A stretch of 64,000 nucleotides of DNA, from the NCBI RefSeq assembly GCF_000478275.1, contig NZ_ASJB01000055.1:1-64000 (forward strand), written 5' to 3'. Positions 41,520-49,549 of the stretch are shown here, piece by piece. The DNA is from Amycolatopsis orientalis DSM 40040 = KCTC 9412. GTDB lineage: Bacteria; Actinomycetota; Actinomycetes; Mycobacteriales; Pseudonocardiaceae. The notes beneath the pieces are model-generated. The model had not been told where the DNA came from and did not search any database. It was given only the letters and a program-made list of their open reading frames with translations. The position numbers were made by a program, and so were the translations under genes. Positions within the stretch are counted from its first letter, which is position 1. Every line of letters starts with the position of its first letter.

Positions 41520-42509
41520 GTGGCAGACAGCGCCAGGATCGCAGTATCCGGCAGTATCGCAACCGACCACCTCATGCACTTCCCGGGCAGGTTCGCCGAG
41601 CAGCTCATCGCCGAGCAGCTGCACCGCGTGTCCCTGAGCTTCCTGGCCGACGACCTGGTCGTCCGGCGGGGCGGGATCGGCGCGAACATCGCCTTCGGCC
41701 TCGGTGTGCTGGGCAAGAGCCCGATCCTGGTCGGCGCGGTGGGATCGGACTTCGCCGACTACCGCTCGTGGCTCGAGCGGCACGGCGTCGACACCGCGGG
41801 CGTGCTGGTGTCCGAGATCGCGCACACGGCCCGTTTCGTCTGCACCACCGACGAGGACCTGTGCCAGATCGCCACCTTCTACGCCGGTGCGATGGCCGAA
41901 TCCCGCAACATCGAACTCGAACCGGTTGCCACGCACGCCGGCGAGCTGTCGCTCGTGCTGATCAGCCCGGACGACCCCGAGGGCATGGTCCGCCACGCCG
42001 AGGAGTGCCGCCAGCGCGGCTATCCCTTCGCCGTCGACCCCTCGCAGCAGCTGGCCAGGATGGACGGCGAGCAGGTGCGCTCGTTCGTCGAGGGCGCGAA
42101 GTACCTGTTCAGCAACGACTACGAATGGGAACTGCTGCTCCAGAAGACCGGCTGGACCGAGGCCGACGTCCTCGACCGCGTCGGCATGCGGATCACGACG
42201 CTCGGGGAGAAGGGCGTCGAGATCATCGGCAAGGACGGTCTCGCGCTGCAGATCGGCGCCGTCCCGGAGCGCGGCAAGGTCGACCCGACCGGCGTCGGCG
42301 ACGGCTTCCGCGCCGGGTTCATCGCCGGGATCGACGGCGGTCTCAGCCTGGAGCGTTCGGCGCAGCTGGGCTCGCTGATCGCCGTCCTCGTGCTGGAGAC
42401 CGTCGGTACGCAGGAGTGGACCTTCCAGCGCGAAGACGCCCTGGGCCGGCTCAAGGAGGCCTTCGGTCCGGAATCCGCCGAGGAGATCGCCGCGATCCTG
42501 CCCGCGTGA
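41520..42509 (+). CDS. adoK: PfkB-family sugar/nucleoside kinase, adenosine-kinase-like
   Basis: 329 residues from a GTG with AAGGAGA upstream. PfkB landmarks: RRGGIGANIAFGLGVLGKSP near the N-terminus, the SNDYEWELLLQKTGW segment, and the signature DPTGVGDGFRAGFIAGIDGG with the catalytic Asp of GVGD. It corresponds to Rv2202c, shown to be an adenosine kinase in M. tuberculosis, hence the symbol; residues that decide the substrate were not checked. It probably salvages adenosine to AMP with ATP. It starts after a 150-base intergenic region. Confidence 0.88.
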   Translation: MADSARIAVSGSIATDHLMHFPGRFAEQLIAEQLHRVSLSFLADDLVVRRGGIGANIAFGLGVLGKSPILVGAVGSDFADYRSWLERHGVDTAGVLVSEIAHTARFVCTTDEDLCQIATFYAGAMAESRNIELEPVATHAGELSLVLISPDDPEGMVRHAEECRQRGYPFAVDPSQQLARMDGEQVRSFVEGAKYLFSNDYEWELLLQKTGWTEADVLDRVGMRITTLGEKGVEIIGKDGLALQIGAVPERGKVDPTGVGDGFRAGFIAGIDGGLSLERSAQLGSLIAVLVLETVGTQEWTFQREDALGRLKEAFGPESAEEIAAILPA

Positions 42510-42587
42510 GCTGAAGGGGACTTTCCCCTCATCTGATGCGACGAAAGGGCCCTTCACCGCGTGAGACGCGGTGAAGGGCCCCTTCAG
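42510..42587. repeat. Composite hairpin (AGCTGAAGGGGACTTTCCCC family)
   Basis: GCTGAAGGGGACTTTCCCCT begins at the kinase stop and matches the first arm of the element at 29694. A second part, GAAAGGGCCCTTCACCGCGT (42543-42562), pairs with 42566-42585 across GAG with one mismatch. Unlike most others it lies between genes in the same direction. Confidence 0.65.
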
Positions 42588-42633
42588 CCTTAATGGATCG
42601 CTTGACCTGCGTTATCTCCAGCAGAATGTGCCG

Positions 42634-43287
42634 GTGAACACCGACGCCCTCGCCGCGAAACTCGCGCGACTGCGCGCGATCGAGGAAGACCTCCCCGAGT
42701 CTCTTCACCATCTGCGCCGGTACGACGACGAGTTCGTGATCTTCGGCGCGTACACGCATCTGTATCGCAGCGAACCGCAGGACGAAGCTGAGATCTCGGC
42801 CGTCGAGGCCGATCTCGGCGTCGAGTTCCCGGCCGGCTATCGCGACTTTCTCCGCCGGGTCGGCGCCGGTGCCGGGCCCTATCACGGCCTGCTGGACATG
42901 GCCGAGCTGCGAGAGTGGTCCGAGGACCTGAAGCCGGCCGAGGAGTTCCCGTTCACAGCGGCGGACGCTCACCAGGTTCATCAGGAGTGGCGTGACTGGC
43001 AGCGCGATCCCGAGGGCCGCTGGTTCAAGGGCATCGAGGTGGGGCCCGACCTGTCTGGTTGTGTCGCCATCAGCGAACAGGGCTGCAGCGGTTTCACGAT
43101 GCTGGTCACCACCGGCGAACTGGCGGGATCGCTGTGGGACATGGACGAGTGGGGCTGGATGACCGCCCACGCCGCCCGCTCGGGCCGCCCAGGCCCGGAC
43201 GAAGTGATCGATCTAGGGCCCACGCCGACCTTCGAGGCATGGTACGACGCCTGGCTCACCGAGTCTCTAAAGTGCCTAACGCCGTGA
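42634..43287 (+). CDS. SMI1/KNR4 (SUKH)-family protein
   Basis: 217 residues from a GTG (MNTDALAAKLARLRAIEEDL). The SMI1/KNR4 pattern is clear: DEAEISAVEADLGVEFPAGY, RDFLRRVGAGAGPYHGLLDM, and later GCVAISEQGCSGFTMLVTTG with WDMDEWGW. SUKH proteins include immunity proteins, but no toxin gene is adjacent. It overlaps the convergent hydrolase gene by 12 bases at the 3' ends. No convincing ribosome-binding site; an alternative GTG lies two codons upstream. Confidence 0.8.
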   Translation: MNTDALAAKLARLRAIEEDLPESLHHLRRYDDEFVIFGAYTHLYRSEPQDEAEISAVEADLGVEFPAGYRDFLRRVGAGAGPYHGLLDMAELREWSEDLKPAEEFPFTAADAHQVHQEWRDWQRDPEGRWFKGIEVGPDLSGCVAISEQGCSGFTMLVTTGELAGSLWDMDEWGWMTAHAARSGRPGPDEVIDLGPTPTFEAWYDAWLTESLKCLTP

Positions 43288-43932
43288 ACCGGTCAGGATC
43301 CCGCAGATCTCGGCGGGCCGGGACAGATGCGGGCAGTGCCCGGCATCGATCTCGATCGCGGTGACGCCGAGCCGTTCCCTGGCGGCCTGGCGCATCCAGT
43401 CCGGCCTCAGCGTGCGATCGCGGGTGGGGACGATCACCGTCGACGGGACCTCGGGCGCTGGCCCGGCGGGATGCGTCGCGAGGACTTCGGGGCTGAACAG
43501 CCGCACACTGTCCAGTGCCAGCCGTTCGGTCTCGGGATCGCAGTCGTGGAAGAGGAACTCCGACGCCTTCGCGGGCTCCGCGGCCGGATCCACGCCGATC
43601 CAGTCCGGTTCGAGCAAGGCGCGGGCCTCGTCCCGCAGGCACCGGCCGCCCGTGAAGTCGGGGATGTAGGCGGCGGCCCACACCAGCGACCGCGCGCCGA
43701 GCGCTTCGGCGATCGCGGGAAGCAGCACCCCGGTCCCGGAATGGGCCACCACGACCGGCCGTTCGCCGTCGTACTGGTCCCGCACGTGCTGGGCGTACCC
43801 TTCGACCGGCAGGTCTTCCGGCGTCAGCAGGTCCACCGCGATCGCGCGGTGCCCGGCGGCGGTGAGCAGCTTGGCCACCCGGCCCCAGCTCGCCGGGCTC
43901 TGCGTCGTGCCGTGCACGAGGACGAAGTCCAT
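43276..43932 (-). CDS. Alpha/beta-hydrolase
   Basis: 218 residues. The N-terminus MDFVLVHGTTQSPASWGRVA holds the oxyanion HG motif; the nucleophile elbow is VVVAHSGTGVLLPAIAEALG with serine; the catalytic His is in IDAGHCPHLSRPAEICGIL. The small lid and GHCPH ending resemble salicylate-esterase/hydroxynitrile-lyase-like enzymes of actinomycetes. Substrate unknown. The ATG at 43932 is chosen because it begins directly with the conserved strand; the frame remains open further upstream but is not coding. Confidence 0.85.
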   Translation of the reverse strand: MDFVLVHGTTQSPASWGRVAKLLTAAGHRAIAVDLLTPEDLPVEGYAQHVRDQYDGERPVVVAHSGTGVLLPAIAEALGARSLVWAAAYIPDFTGGRCLRDEARALLEPDWIGVDPAAEPAKASEFLFHDCDPETERLALDSVRLFSPEVLATHPAGPAPEVPSTVIVPTRDRTLRPDWMRQAARERLGVTAIEIDAGHCPHLSRPAEICGILTGSRR

Positions 43933-43988
43933 CCCTCCATGCTGGCCTTCACCCCCTGAACGGTGAAGGCCGGCATGGCGAGTCGTGA

Positions 43989-45923
43989 CTAGAGCTTCAC
44001 CGGGTAGACAGGCTCCGGCACCTCGGGCTTGATGCGGTTCTCGACGAAGATGCCGTGCCACAGCATGAACACCAGCAGCGCCCACAGCTGACGGCTGCGG
44101 TCGTGCTGGCCGGCCTTGTGCTCGTCGAGCAGCGCCAGGACGGCGTTCTTGTCGAGCAGTTCGCCGGTCTGCGAGTCCGAGATGATGCCCTTGGCCCAGT
44201 CGTACATCTCGTCGCGCAGCCACAGCCGGATCGGCACCGGGAAGCCGAGCTTGCGCCGGTTCAGCACATGCGCCGGGATGATCTTCGCCAGCGCCTGGCG
44301 CAGCGCGTACTTGCTGGTCCCGTGCGTGAGCTTCTGGTCGACGGGAATGGTCGCGGCGACCTTGAACACCTCGGAGTCGAGGAACGGCACGCGCAGTTCC
44401 AGCGAGTTGGCCATGGTCACCTTGTCGGCCTTGACCAGGATGTCGCCGCGCAGCCAGGTGAACAGGTCGACGTGCTGCATCCGCGCGACCGGGTCCCAGC
44501 CCTCGGAGACCTGGTACCAGGGAGCGGTGACGTCCTTGAAGCCGACGCCTTCCTCGTAAGTACGCAGCACCTTGCGAAGCTGGTCGTCGCGGAAGTTGCG
44601 GGCGTTGCCGTAGTAACGGTCCTCCAGCGGCAGCGCCCCGCGCCGCAGCAGGTCCTTGCCGCGAGTGCCCTCGGGAATCTTCGTGGAGACCTTCCCGAGG
44701 ATCCTGCGCATCCCGCCGGGGATCTTTTCGAACGGCGCCAGGGAGATCGGCTCGTTGTAGACGGTGTAGCCGCCGAAGAGCTCGTCGGCACCTTCGCCGG
44801 ACAGCACCGCCTTGACGTGCTTACGCGCCTCGCGGGCGATGAACCACAGCGGCACGAGCGCCGGGTCGGCCACCGGGTCGTCGAGGTACCAGACGATGAG
44901 CGGCAGCGCCTCCATCATCTCCTCCGCCGACACCACCCGGACCACGTGCTTGACCCCGATGGCTGCGGCCGTCTCGGCGGCGACGTCGACCTCGGAGTAG
45001 CCCTCGCGATCGAAACCGCTGGTGAACGCGATCAGGTTCGGGTTGTGCTCCTTGGCCAGCGTCGCGGTGGCGGTCGAGTCGATGCCACCGGACAGGAAGG
45101 CGCCGACGGTGACGTCCGGGTCGGAGATCATGTGCTTGCCGACCGAGTCGCGCATCGCGTCGGCGATGCGCTCGTACAGCGCCTCCGCCTCGGCCTGGCC
45201 GTTGACCGGCTTCGCGGTGAACTGCGGGTGGAAGTAGCGGGTGAACTCGACCTCGCCGCCCGGGACGACCCGGAAGGACGTCCCGGACTCGACGCGGCGG
45301 ATCCCGGTGTGCAGCGACTCGGGCTCTGGCACGTACTGCAGCACCAGGTAGTGCTGCAGGGCCTTGCGGTCCAGCTTGTCCTCGACGCCGAGCACGCTCG
45401 AAAGCTCCAGCAGGCTCTTCTTCTCACTCGAGAAGGCGATCTTGCCGGGGCCGGCGGCGTAGAACAGCGGTTTGATCCCGAACGGGTCGCGCGCGCCGAA
45501 GACGACCTTCTCCTGGGAATCCCAGATCATGAAGGCGAACATGCCGCGCAGCTTCTTCACCGCGTCGTCGCCGAGGTAGTGGTACGCCGCGACGATCGCC
45601 TCGCCGTCACCTTCTGTGGCGAATTTCGCACCGTGCTCGGCGGCCAGCTCGTCGCGCAGCTCTTTGTAGTTGTAGATCTCTCCGTTGAAGTTCAGCGTGT
45701 AGCGCTCAGGAGCCTCCGGCGGGCCCCAGATCAGCGGCTGGTGGGCGTGATCGACGTCGATGAAGGCCAGCCGGTTGAAGCCGTAGACCACTTCGGCGTC
45801 GGCCCAGGTGTCGTGCTCGTCAGGACCGCGGTGCCGCTGGCAGCGCATGGCGGTGTCGACCGCCTCGCGGGCGCCGGCCGCGTCGGCTTCGGTCGAACAG
45901 ATCAGTCCAAGCAGGCCGCACAC
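43989..45923 (-). CDS. asnB: Glutamine-dependent asparagine synthase-type amidotransferase
   Basis: 644 residues. The GTG start is fixed by Cys2, the N-terminal nucleophile of class II glutamine amidotransferases (MCGLLGLICS). RHRGPDEHDTW and NFNGEIYNYKELRDEL complete the glutaminase site. The synthetase domain has the PP-loop FLSGGIDSTATATLA and LSGEGADELFGGYTVY. The orthologue Rv2201 of M. tuberculosis has been reported to amidate meso-diaminopimelate in peptidoglycan, and LtsA of Corynebacterium is related, so a cell-wall role is as likely as free asparagine synthesis. It diverges from ctaC. Long open sequence upstream of the start is not coding. Confidence 0.92.
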   Translation of the reverse strand: MCGLLGLICSTEADAAGAREAVDTAMRCQRHRGPDEHDTWADAEVVYGFNRLAFIDVDHAHQPLIWGPPEAPERYTLNFNGEIYNYKELRDELAAEHGAKFATEGDGEAIVAAYHYLGDDAVKKLRGMFAFMIWDSQEKVVFGARDPFGIKPLFYAAGPGKIAFSSEKKSLLELSSVLGVEDKLDRKALQHYLVLQYVPEPESLHTGIRRVESGTSFRVVPGGEVEFTRYFHPQFTAKPVNGQAEAEALYERIADAMRDSVGKHMISDPDVTVGAFLSGGIDSTATATLAKEHNPNLIAFTSGFDREGYSEVDVAAETAAAIGVKHVVRVVSAEEMMEALPLIVWYLDDPVADPALVPLWFIAREARKHVKAVLSGEGADELFGGYTVYNEPISLAPFEKIPGGMRRILGKVSTKIPEGTRGKDLLRRGALPLEDRYYGNARNFRDDQLRKVLRTYEEGVGFKDVTAPWYQVSEGWDPVARMQHVDLFTWLRGDILVKADKVTMANSLELRVPFLDSEVFKVAATIPVDQKLTHGTSKYALRQALAKIIPAHVLNRRKLGFPVPIRLWLRDEMYDWAKGIISDSQTGELLDKNAVLALLDEHKAGQHDRSRQLWALLVFMLWHGIFVENRIKPEVPEPVYPVKL

Positions 45924-45980
45924 GTCTAGTTCACACACCTCTTGTTGTGGCCGAGCGGGGGAGAAGGGCCCAGTATGCCC

Positions 45981-46020
45981 GGGTGTGGGTACACCCGATG
46001 CCTGGGTGTGGGTACACCCG
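45981..46020. promoter_or_regulatory. Twin GGGTGT-n4-ACACCC operators between asnB and ctaC
   Basis: GGGTGTGGGTACACCCG occurs at 45981-45997 and again at 46004-46020, 23 bases apart, about two helix turns. Each has perfect inverted hexamers around GGGT. A looser GGGGTCACCCC follows near 46045. They lie in the 201-base region between divergent asnB and ctaC, so one regulator could act on both. Regulator unknown. Confidence 0.6.
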
Positions 46021-46124
46021 GATGTGGTGGGGGATACGCGTGTTGGGGTCACCCCTTGGTCAGCGTGGCGCCACAACTCGGCTAGGCTCCGCGTGAACAA
46101 GAAGATCGGTCGAGGAGGCTCTGG

Positions 46125-47081
46125 GTGAAAGGGCAAGGCGCAGTGGGAAATCCAGAGCGCACCCCCGTTAAACGGGCTGGTCGCATCGCAGCGCTCGCGG
46201 CGTTGGTGATGCTGACCGCGACGGGCTGTTCCGGGGACGAGATCCTTCGCTTCGGGTGGCCGGTCGGGGTGACCCCGCAGGCGCACGACATGCGCACCCT
46301 GTGGACGTGGACGGTCGTCGCGGCGCTGGCCGTCGGTGTCATCGTCTGGGCGCTGATCTTCTGGACCGCGATCTTCCACCGCAAGAAGAAGACCGCCGAC
46401 GGCGCGGAGGAGGAACTGCCCCGTCAGTTCCAGTACAACATCCCGCTGGAGATCTTCACGGTCGTCGTCCCGACGATCATGGTCTGCGTGCTGTTCTTCT
46501 TCACCGCGACCACCGAGAACCGCGTGCTCGCCGAGACGGACAACCCGGACGTCACGGTCGACATCGTCGCGTTCCAGTGGAACTGGGAGTTCAAGTACAA
46601 GAGCGACTCCAAGAACCACGACGACCCCGAGATCACCACGGTCGGCAGCTCGACCGAGATCCCGCTGCTCGTCCTGCCGACGAACAAGACGATCCAGTAC
46701 AACCTGCGGTCGGCGGACGTCATCCACTCGTTCTGGGTGCCGGAGTTCCACTTCAAGCGGGACGTCATGCCGGACCCGGAGAAGAACAACCAGGACTTCA
46801 CCTTCCAGAACTCGATCGACCGGGAAGGTTCGTTCGTCGGCCGGTGCGCCGAGCTGTGCGGCACCTACCACTCGGGGATGAACTTCGAGGTCAGGGCCCT
46901 GTCGCCGGACAAGTACGCGCAGTACATCCAGCTTCGCGGCACGGTGAACCCGAAGAGCGGCAAGCCGAACACGGCGTCCGAGGCGCTGACGGCGATGAAC
47001 TGCGGCGACCTGTGCGCGCCCTACGCCGTCACCACCACCCCGTTCAACACCGACCGCACCGCGCGGGTCGCGTCCAACTGA
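46125..47081 (+). CDS. ctaC: Cytochrome c oxidase subunit II
   Basis: 318 residues from a GTG with GAGGAGG upstream. A lipoprotein signal with lipobox LTATGC is followed by two membrane helices (TVVAALAVGVIVWALIFWTA and FTVVVPTIMVCVLFFFTATT). The soluble cupredoxin domain carries the dinuclear CuA site: SADVIHSFWVPEFHFKRDVM and then RCAELCGTYHSGMNFEV. A C-terminal extension contains a further Cys pair (NCGDLCAPYA) that I do not recall from mycobacterial CtaC. It accepts electrons from the bcc complex. ctaF follows after 40 bases. It corresponds to Rv2200c. Confidence 0.95.
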   Translation: MKGQGAVGNPERTPVKRAGRIAALAALVMLTATGCSGDEILRFGWPVGVTPQAHDMRTLWTWTVVAALAVGVIVWALIFWTAIFHRKKKTADGAEEELPRQFQYNIPLEIFTVVVPTIMVCVLFFFTATTENRVLAETDNPDVTVDIVAFQWNWEFKYKSDSKNHDDPEITTVGSSTEIPLLVLPTNKTIQYNLRSADVIHSFWVPEFHFKRDVMPDPEKNNQDFTFQNSIDREGSFVGRCAELCGTYHSGMNFEVRALSPDKYAQYIQLRGTVNPKSGKPNTASEALTAMNCGDLCAPYAVTTTPFNTDRTARVASN

Positions 47082-47121
47082 CCCGGCTGTTCGAGCCCGA
47101 AACAGGAGTGAGGCAACGTCC

Positions 47122-47541
47122 ATGAAGGTCGAAGGACGGATTTTCTTCCTCGTCGCGGTCTTCTCCGTCGTCGTGGCGGGTATCTACGCGTACATGACCG
47201 GAACGATGACCCGGGACGGCGTCGAGCCGGTCGGTGTGGTGGCCCTGATCCTCACCGGTGGCCTGGCCTTCCTGGCCGGCAGCTACCTGCAGTTCGTGGC
47301 GCGGCGCATCGAGCCGCGGCCGGAGGACCGGGAAGACGCCGAGATCAGCGACGGCGCCGGTGAGCTGGGCTTCTTCAGCCCCGGCAGCTACTGGCCGATC
47401 GGTCTCGCGGCGGCCGCCGCGCTGACCGGTGTCGCGCTCGCGTTCTTCCACGTCTGGCTGCTGATCATCGCGCTGGGCCTGGTGATCGTCGCCATCGGCG
47501 GGCTGGTCTTCGAGTACCACACCGGTCCCAACCACGAGTGA
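47122..47541 (+). CDS. ctaF: Cytochrome c oxidase subunit IV, actinobacterial type
   Basis: 139 residues with four predicted membrane helices: IFFLVAVFSVVVAGIYAYM, VGVVALILTGGLAFLAGSYL, WPIGLAAAAALTGVALAFF and LLIIALGLVIVAIGGLVF. It ends EYHTGPNHE, typical of CtaF. A GGAGTGAGG site precedes the ATG. It is a small structural subunit of aa3 oxidase. It forms an operon with ctaC and is followed by a hairpin terminator. It corresponds to Rv2199c. Confidence 0.92.
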   Translation: MKVEGRIFFLVAVFSVVVAGIYAYMTGTMTRDGVEPVGVVALILTGGLAFLAGSYLQFVARRIEPRPEDREDAEISDGAGELGFFSPGSYWPIGLAAAAALTGVALAFFHVWLLIIALGLVIVAIGGLVFEYHTGPNHE

Positions 47542-47552
47542 CGTTCTGACGT

Positions 47553-47592
47553 CGAAACGGCGCCTCGGTCTTCGGATCGGGGCGCCGTTTCG
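47553..47592. terminator. Terminator after ctaF
   Basis: CGAAACGGCGCC pairs with GGCGCCGTTTCG around a 16-base centre, 11 bases after the ctaF stop and before the convergent EamA gene. Confidence 0.75.
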
Positions 47593-47600
47593 CATTCATT

Positions 47601-47623
47601 CGCATTCAGAGGACTAAATGCGG
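47601..47623. repeat. Recurring motif GCATTCAGAGGACTAAATGC
   Basis: Same element as at 34541 (one difference). It overlaps the end of the EamA gene and supplies that gene's stop codon (ATTTAG on the minus strand), as discussed in the findings. Confidence 0.55.
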
Positions 47624-48504
47624 GCTGGATGGGGCGCCTCGGGCGCGGGCTTGGGAGCGCGCTTCGGTGCGAGCGCCGCGGCCAGGACGGCCAGCATCCC
47701 CACGCCCTCCGGCCAGGTCGGCCGGTGGCCGTAGGCGAGGACGTCGACCACCACCGCGACCACGGGGTAGACGTAGGACAGCAGCGCCACGGTCGTGGTC
47801 GGCAGCTTGCCGATGCTCGCGTACATCAGGACGTACATCAGCGCGGTGTGCACCGTCCCCAGCAGGACCAGCCACAACAGCCCTGAGGTGTCCGTGGGCA
47901 GCGGCGTGACGAGCAGCGCGGGTGCCAGCACGATCGTCCCGGTCACCAGCTGGACGGCCGCCAGGACGTGCGGGCGCAGGTGTTTGAGCTGCTTCGCGAC
48001 GAACGAGGCGCCGGCGTAGAGCGCGGCCGCGCCGAGGGCGAGCGCGATGCCCTCCAGCCGCACGGGTTTGCCGTCGACGCCGTGTGCGGACAGTGAGATG
48101 AGGGTCACTCCGCCGAACGCGATCAGCGCCCGGACCAGCTGGCTCTTCGCCATCTTCTCGCCGAGGAACGCCGCGGCGAGACCGACCAGCATCAGCGGTT
48201 GCGTGTGGTAGACGACGGTGCTGACCGAGATCGACGAAAGCGCGTAGGAGGCGAACAGCAGCACCCAGTTCCCGACCAGGAACAGGCCGCCGAGGACGGC
48301 GAGCCACAGGTCGCGGCGGGTGAGCGTCCAGGGCCGGAGCCAGCCGCGCGCGGCACTCCACACCAGGAGCAGCAGGCCGCCGACGAGACTCCTCGCGAAC
48401 GCCACGGCGGGCGCGTCGGCGCCGCTTTCGAGGACGACGGCGCCGATCGTGCCGGACAGCGCCATCGCGGCCGTCCACTGGAGGAGGGGGTTGTTCTTGT
48501 TCAT
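47614..48504 (-). CDS. EamA/DMT-family transporter
   Basis: 296 residues, ten hydrophobic helices in two EamA repeats (for instance AVLGGLFLVGNWVLLFASYA with SISVSTVVYHTQPLMLVGLA, and VLLGTVHTALMYVLMYASIG with TTTVALLSYVYPVVAVVVD). Probably exports an amino acid or a metabolite. The ATG at 48504 (MNKNNPLLQWTAAMALSG) is preferred to an upstream GTG. The last residues come from the repeat motif at 47601. It diverges from the GlxA-type regulator 83 bases away, which may control it. Confidence 0.88.
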   Translation of the reverse strand: MNKNNPLLQWTAAMALSGTIGAVVLESGADAPAVAFARSLVGGLLLLVWSAARGWLRPWTLTRRDLWLAVLGGLFLVGNWVLLFASYALSSISVSTVVYHTQPLMLVGLAAAFLGEKMAKSQLVRALIAFGGVTLISLSAHGVDGKPVRLEGIALALGAAALYAGASFVAKQLKHLRPHVLAAVQLVTGTIVLAPALLVTPLPTDTSGLLWLVLLGTVHTALMYVLMYASIGKLPTTTVALLSYVYPVVAVVVDVLAYGHRPTWPEGVGMLAVLAAALAPKRAPKPAPEAPHPARI

Positions 48505-48586
48505 GGCGACCACTTTCGGCCTCGGGCGCCCGGCCGACCAGTGTCAGAGATGACATCGACCGCAAAACTTGTGACACACTGCCGGA

Positions 48587-49549
48587 ATGGACGTGAAGAA
48601 GGTCGCGGTGGTGCTCGCCGACCAGGTCTCGCCGTTCGAACTCGGCGTCGCTTGTGAGGTGTTCGGCACCGATCGCAGCGCCGACGGCATCGAGGGCTGG
48701 GACTTCGCCGTCTGTTCGCCCGGGGGCGGCGCCGTGCGGAGCTGGTCCGGTTTCGGGCTCGACGGGCTGGAAAGCCTGGACTTCGCGGCGTCCGCCGATC
48801 TGCTGATCGTCCCGACCTGCGCGCCGCGCAGCGCGAGCCCGCCGGAGCCGGTTCTCGAGGTCCTGCGCGACGCCGCGGGCCGGGGCGCCTGGGTCGCGGG
48901 CTTCTGCGCGGGCGTCTTCTCACTCGGCTACGCGGGACTCCTCGACGGCCGCAACTGCACCGTGCACTGGGTCTACGAGCAGGAGTTCCGATCGCGGTTC
49001 CCGACGGCGAAGGTCGATCCGAAGGCGTTGTACGTCGACGACGGCGGCGTCCTCACCAGCGCGGGGACCGTCGCCGCCGTCGATCTGTGCCTGCATCTGG
49101 TGCGCGAACTGCGCGGCGTCGCCGCGGCCACCACGCTGGCCAGGCGGATGGTCGCGGCCCCGCATCGGGCCGGTGGGCAGGCGCAGTTCGTGCAGGCGCC
49201 CGTCCCCGAGACCGCCGCGCCGGACGACACGGTGCTCGCCGAAGCCCTCGAATGGATCGAGCGGCGGCTGGACCGGCCGTTCACCATCGCGGAACTCGCC
49301 CGCCGCAGCGGTCTGGGGGAGCGCACGTTCCTGCGCCGGTTCTCGGCGGCCACCGGCACGACACCGCACCGATGGCTCACCGAACGCCGCCTCGATCGCG
49401 CGCAGGCACTGCTCGAAGAAGGCCGTCTGTCCATTGAGGACATCGCGGTCGCCTGCGGGTATGCCTCCGCCGCCGCGCTGCGGCACCAGTTCGGCAAGCT
49501 CCGCGGCACCAGTCCGAGCGCCTACCGCAAGACGTTTTCCGCCGGCTGA
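48587..49549 (+). CDS. GlxA-type AraC-family regulator (PfpI domain + HTH)
   Basis: 320 residues. The first 190 form a DJ-1/PfpI-like domain (VAVVLADQVSPFELGVACEV; nucleophile-elbow region AGFCAGVFSLGYAGLLDGRN). The C-terminal 100 carry a double AraC helix-turn-helix: FTIAELARRSGLGERTFLRR and LSIEDIAVACGYASAAALRH, then QFGKLRGTSPSAYRKTF. Usually a transcriptional activator with an unknown small-molecule sensor. It diverges from EamA and overlaps the convergent cupin gene by 28 bases. It is a paralogue of the gene at 49994. Confidence 0.92.
   Translation: MDVKKVAVVLADQVSPFELGVACEVFGTDRSADGIEGWDFAVCSPGGGAVRSWSGFGLDGLESLDFAASADLLIVPTCAPRSASPPEPVLEVLRDAAGRGAWVAGFCAGVFSLGYAGLLDGRNCTVHWVYEQEFRSRFPTAKVDPKALYVDDGGVLTSAGTVAAVDLCLHLVRELRGVAAATTLARRMVAAPHRAGGQAQFVQAPVPETAAPDDTVLAEALEWIERRLDRPFTIAELARRSGLGERTFLRRFSAATGTTPHRWLTERRLDRAQALLEEGRLSIEDIAVACGYASAAALRHQFGKLRGTSPSAYRKTFSAG

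Noticed and set aside
45924..47123. Long N-terminal extension of asnB upstream of its GTG
   Set aside because: Asparagine synthase needs Cys as residue 2 after removal of the start Met; the extension runs through the ctaC gene on the other strand.
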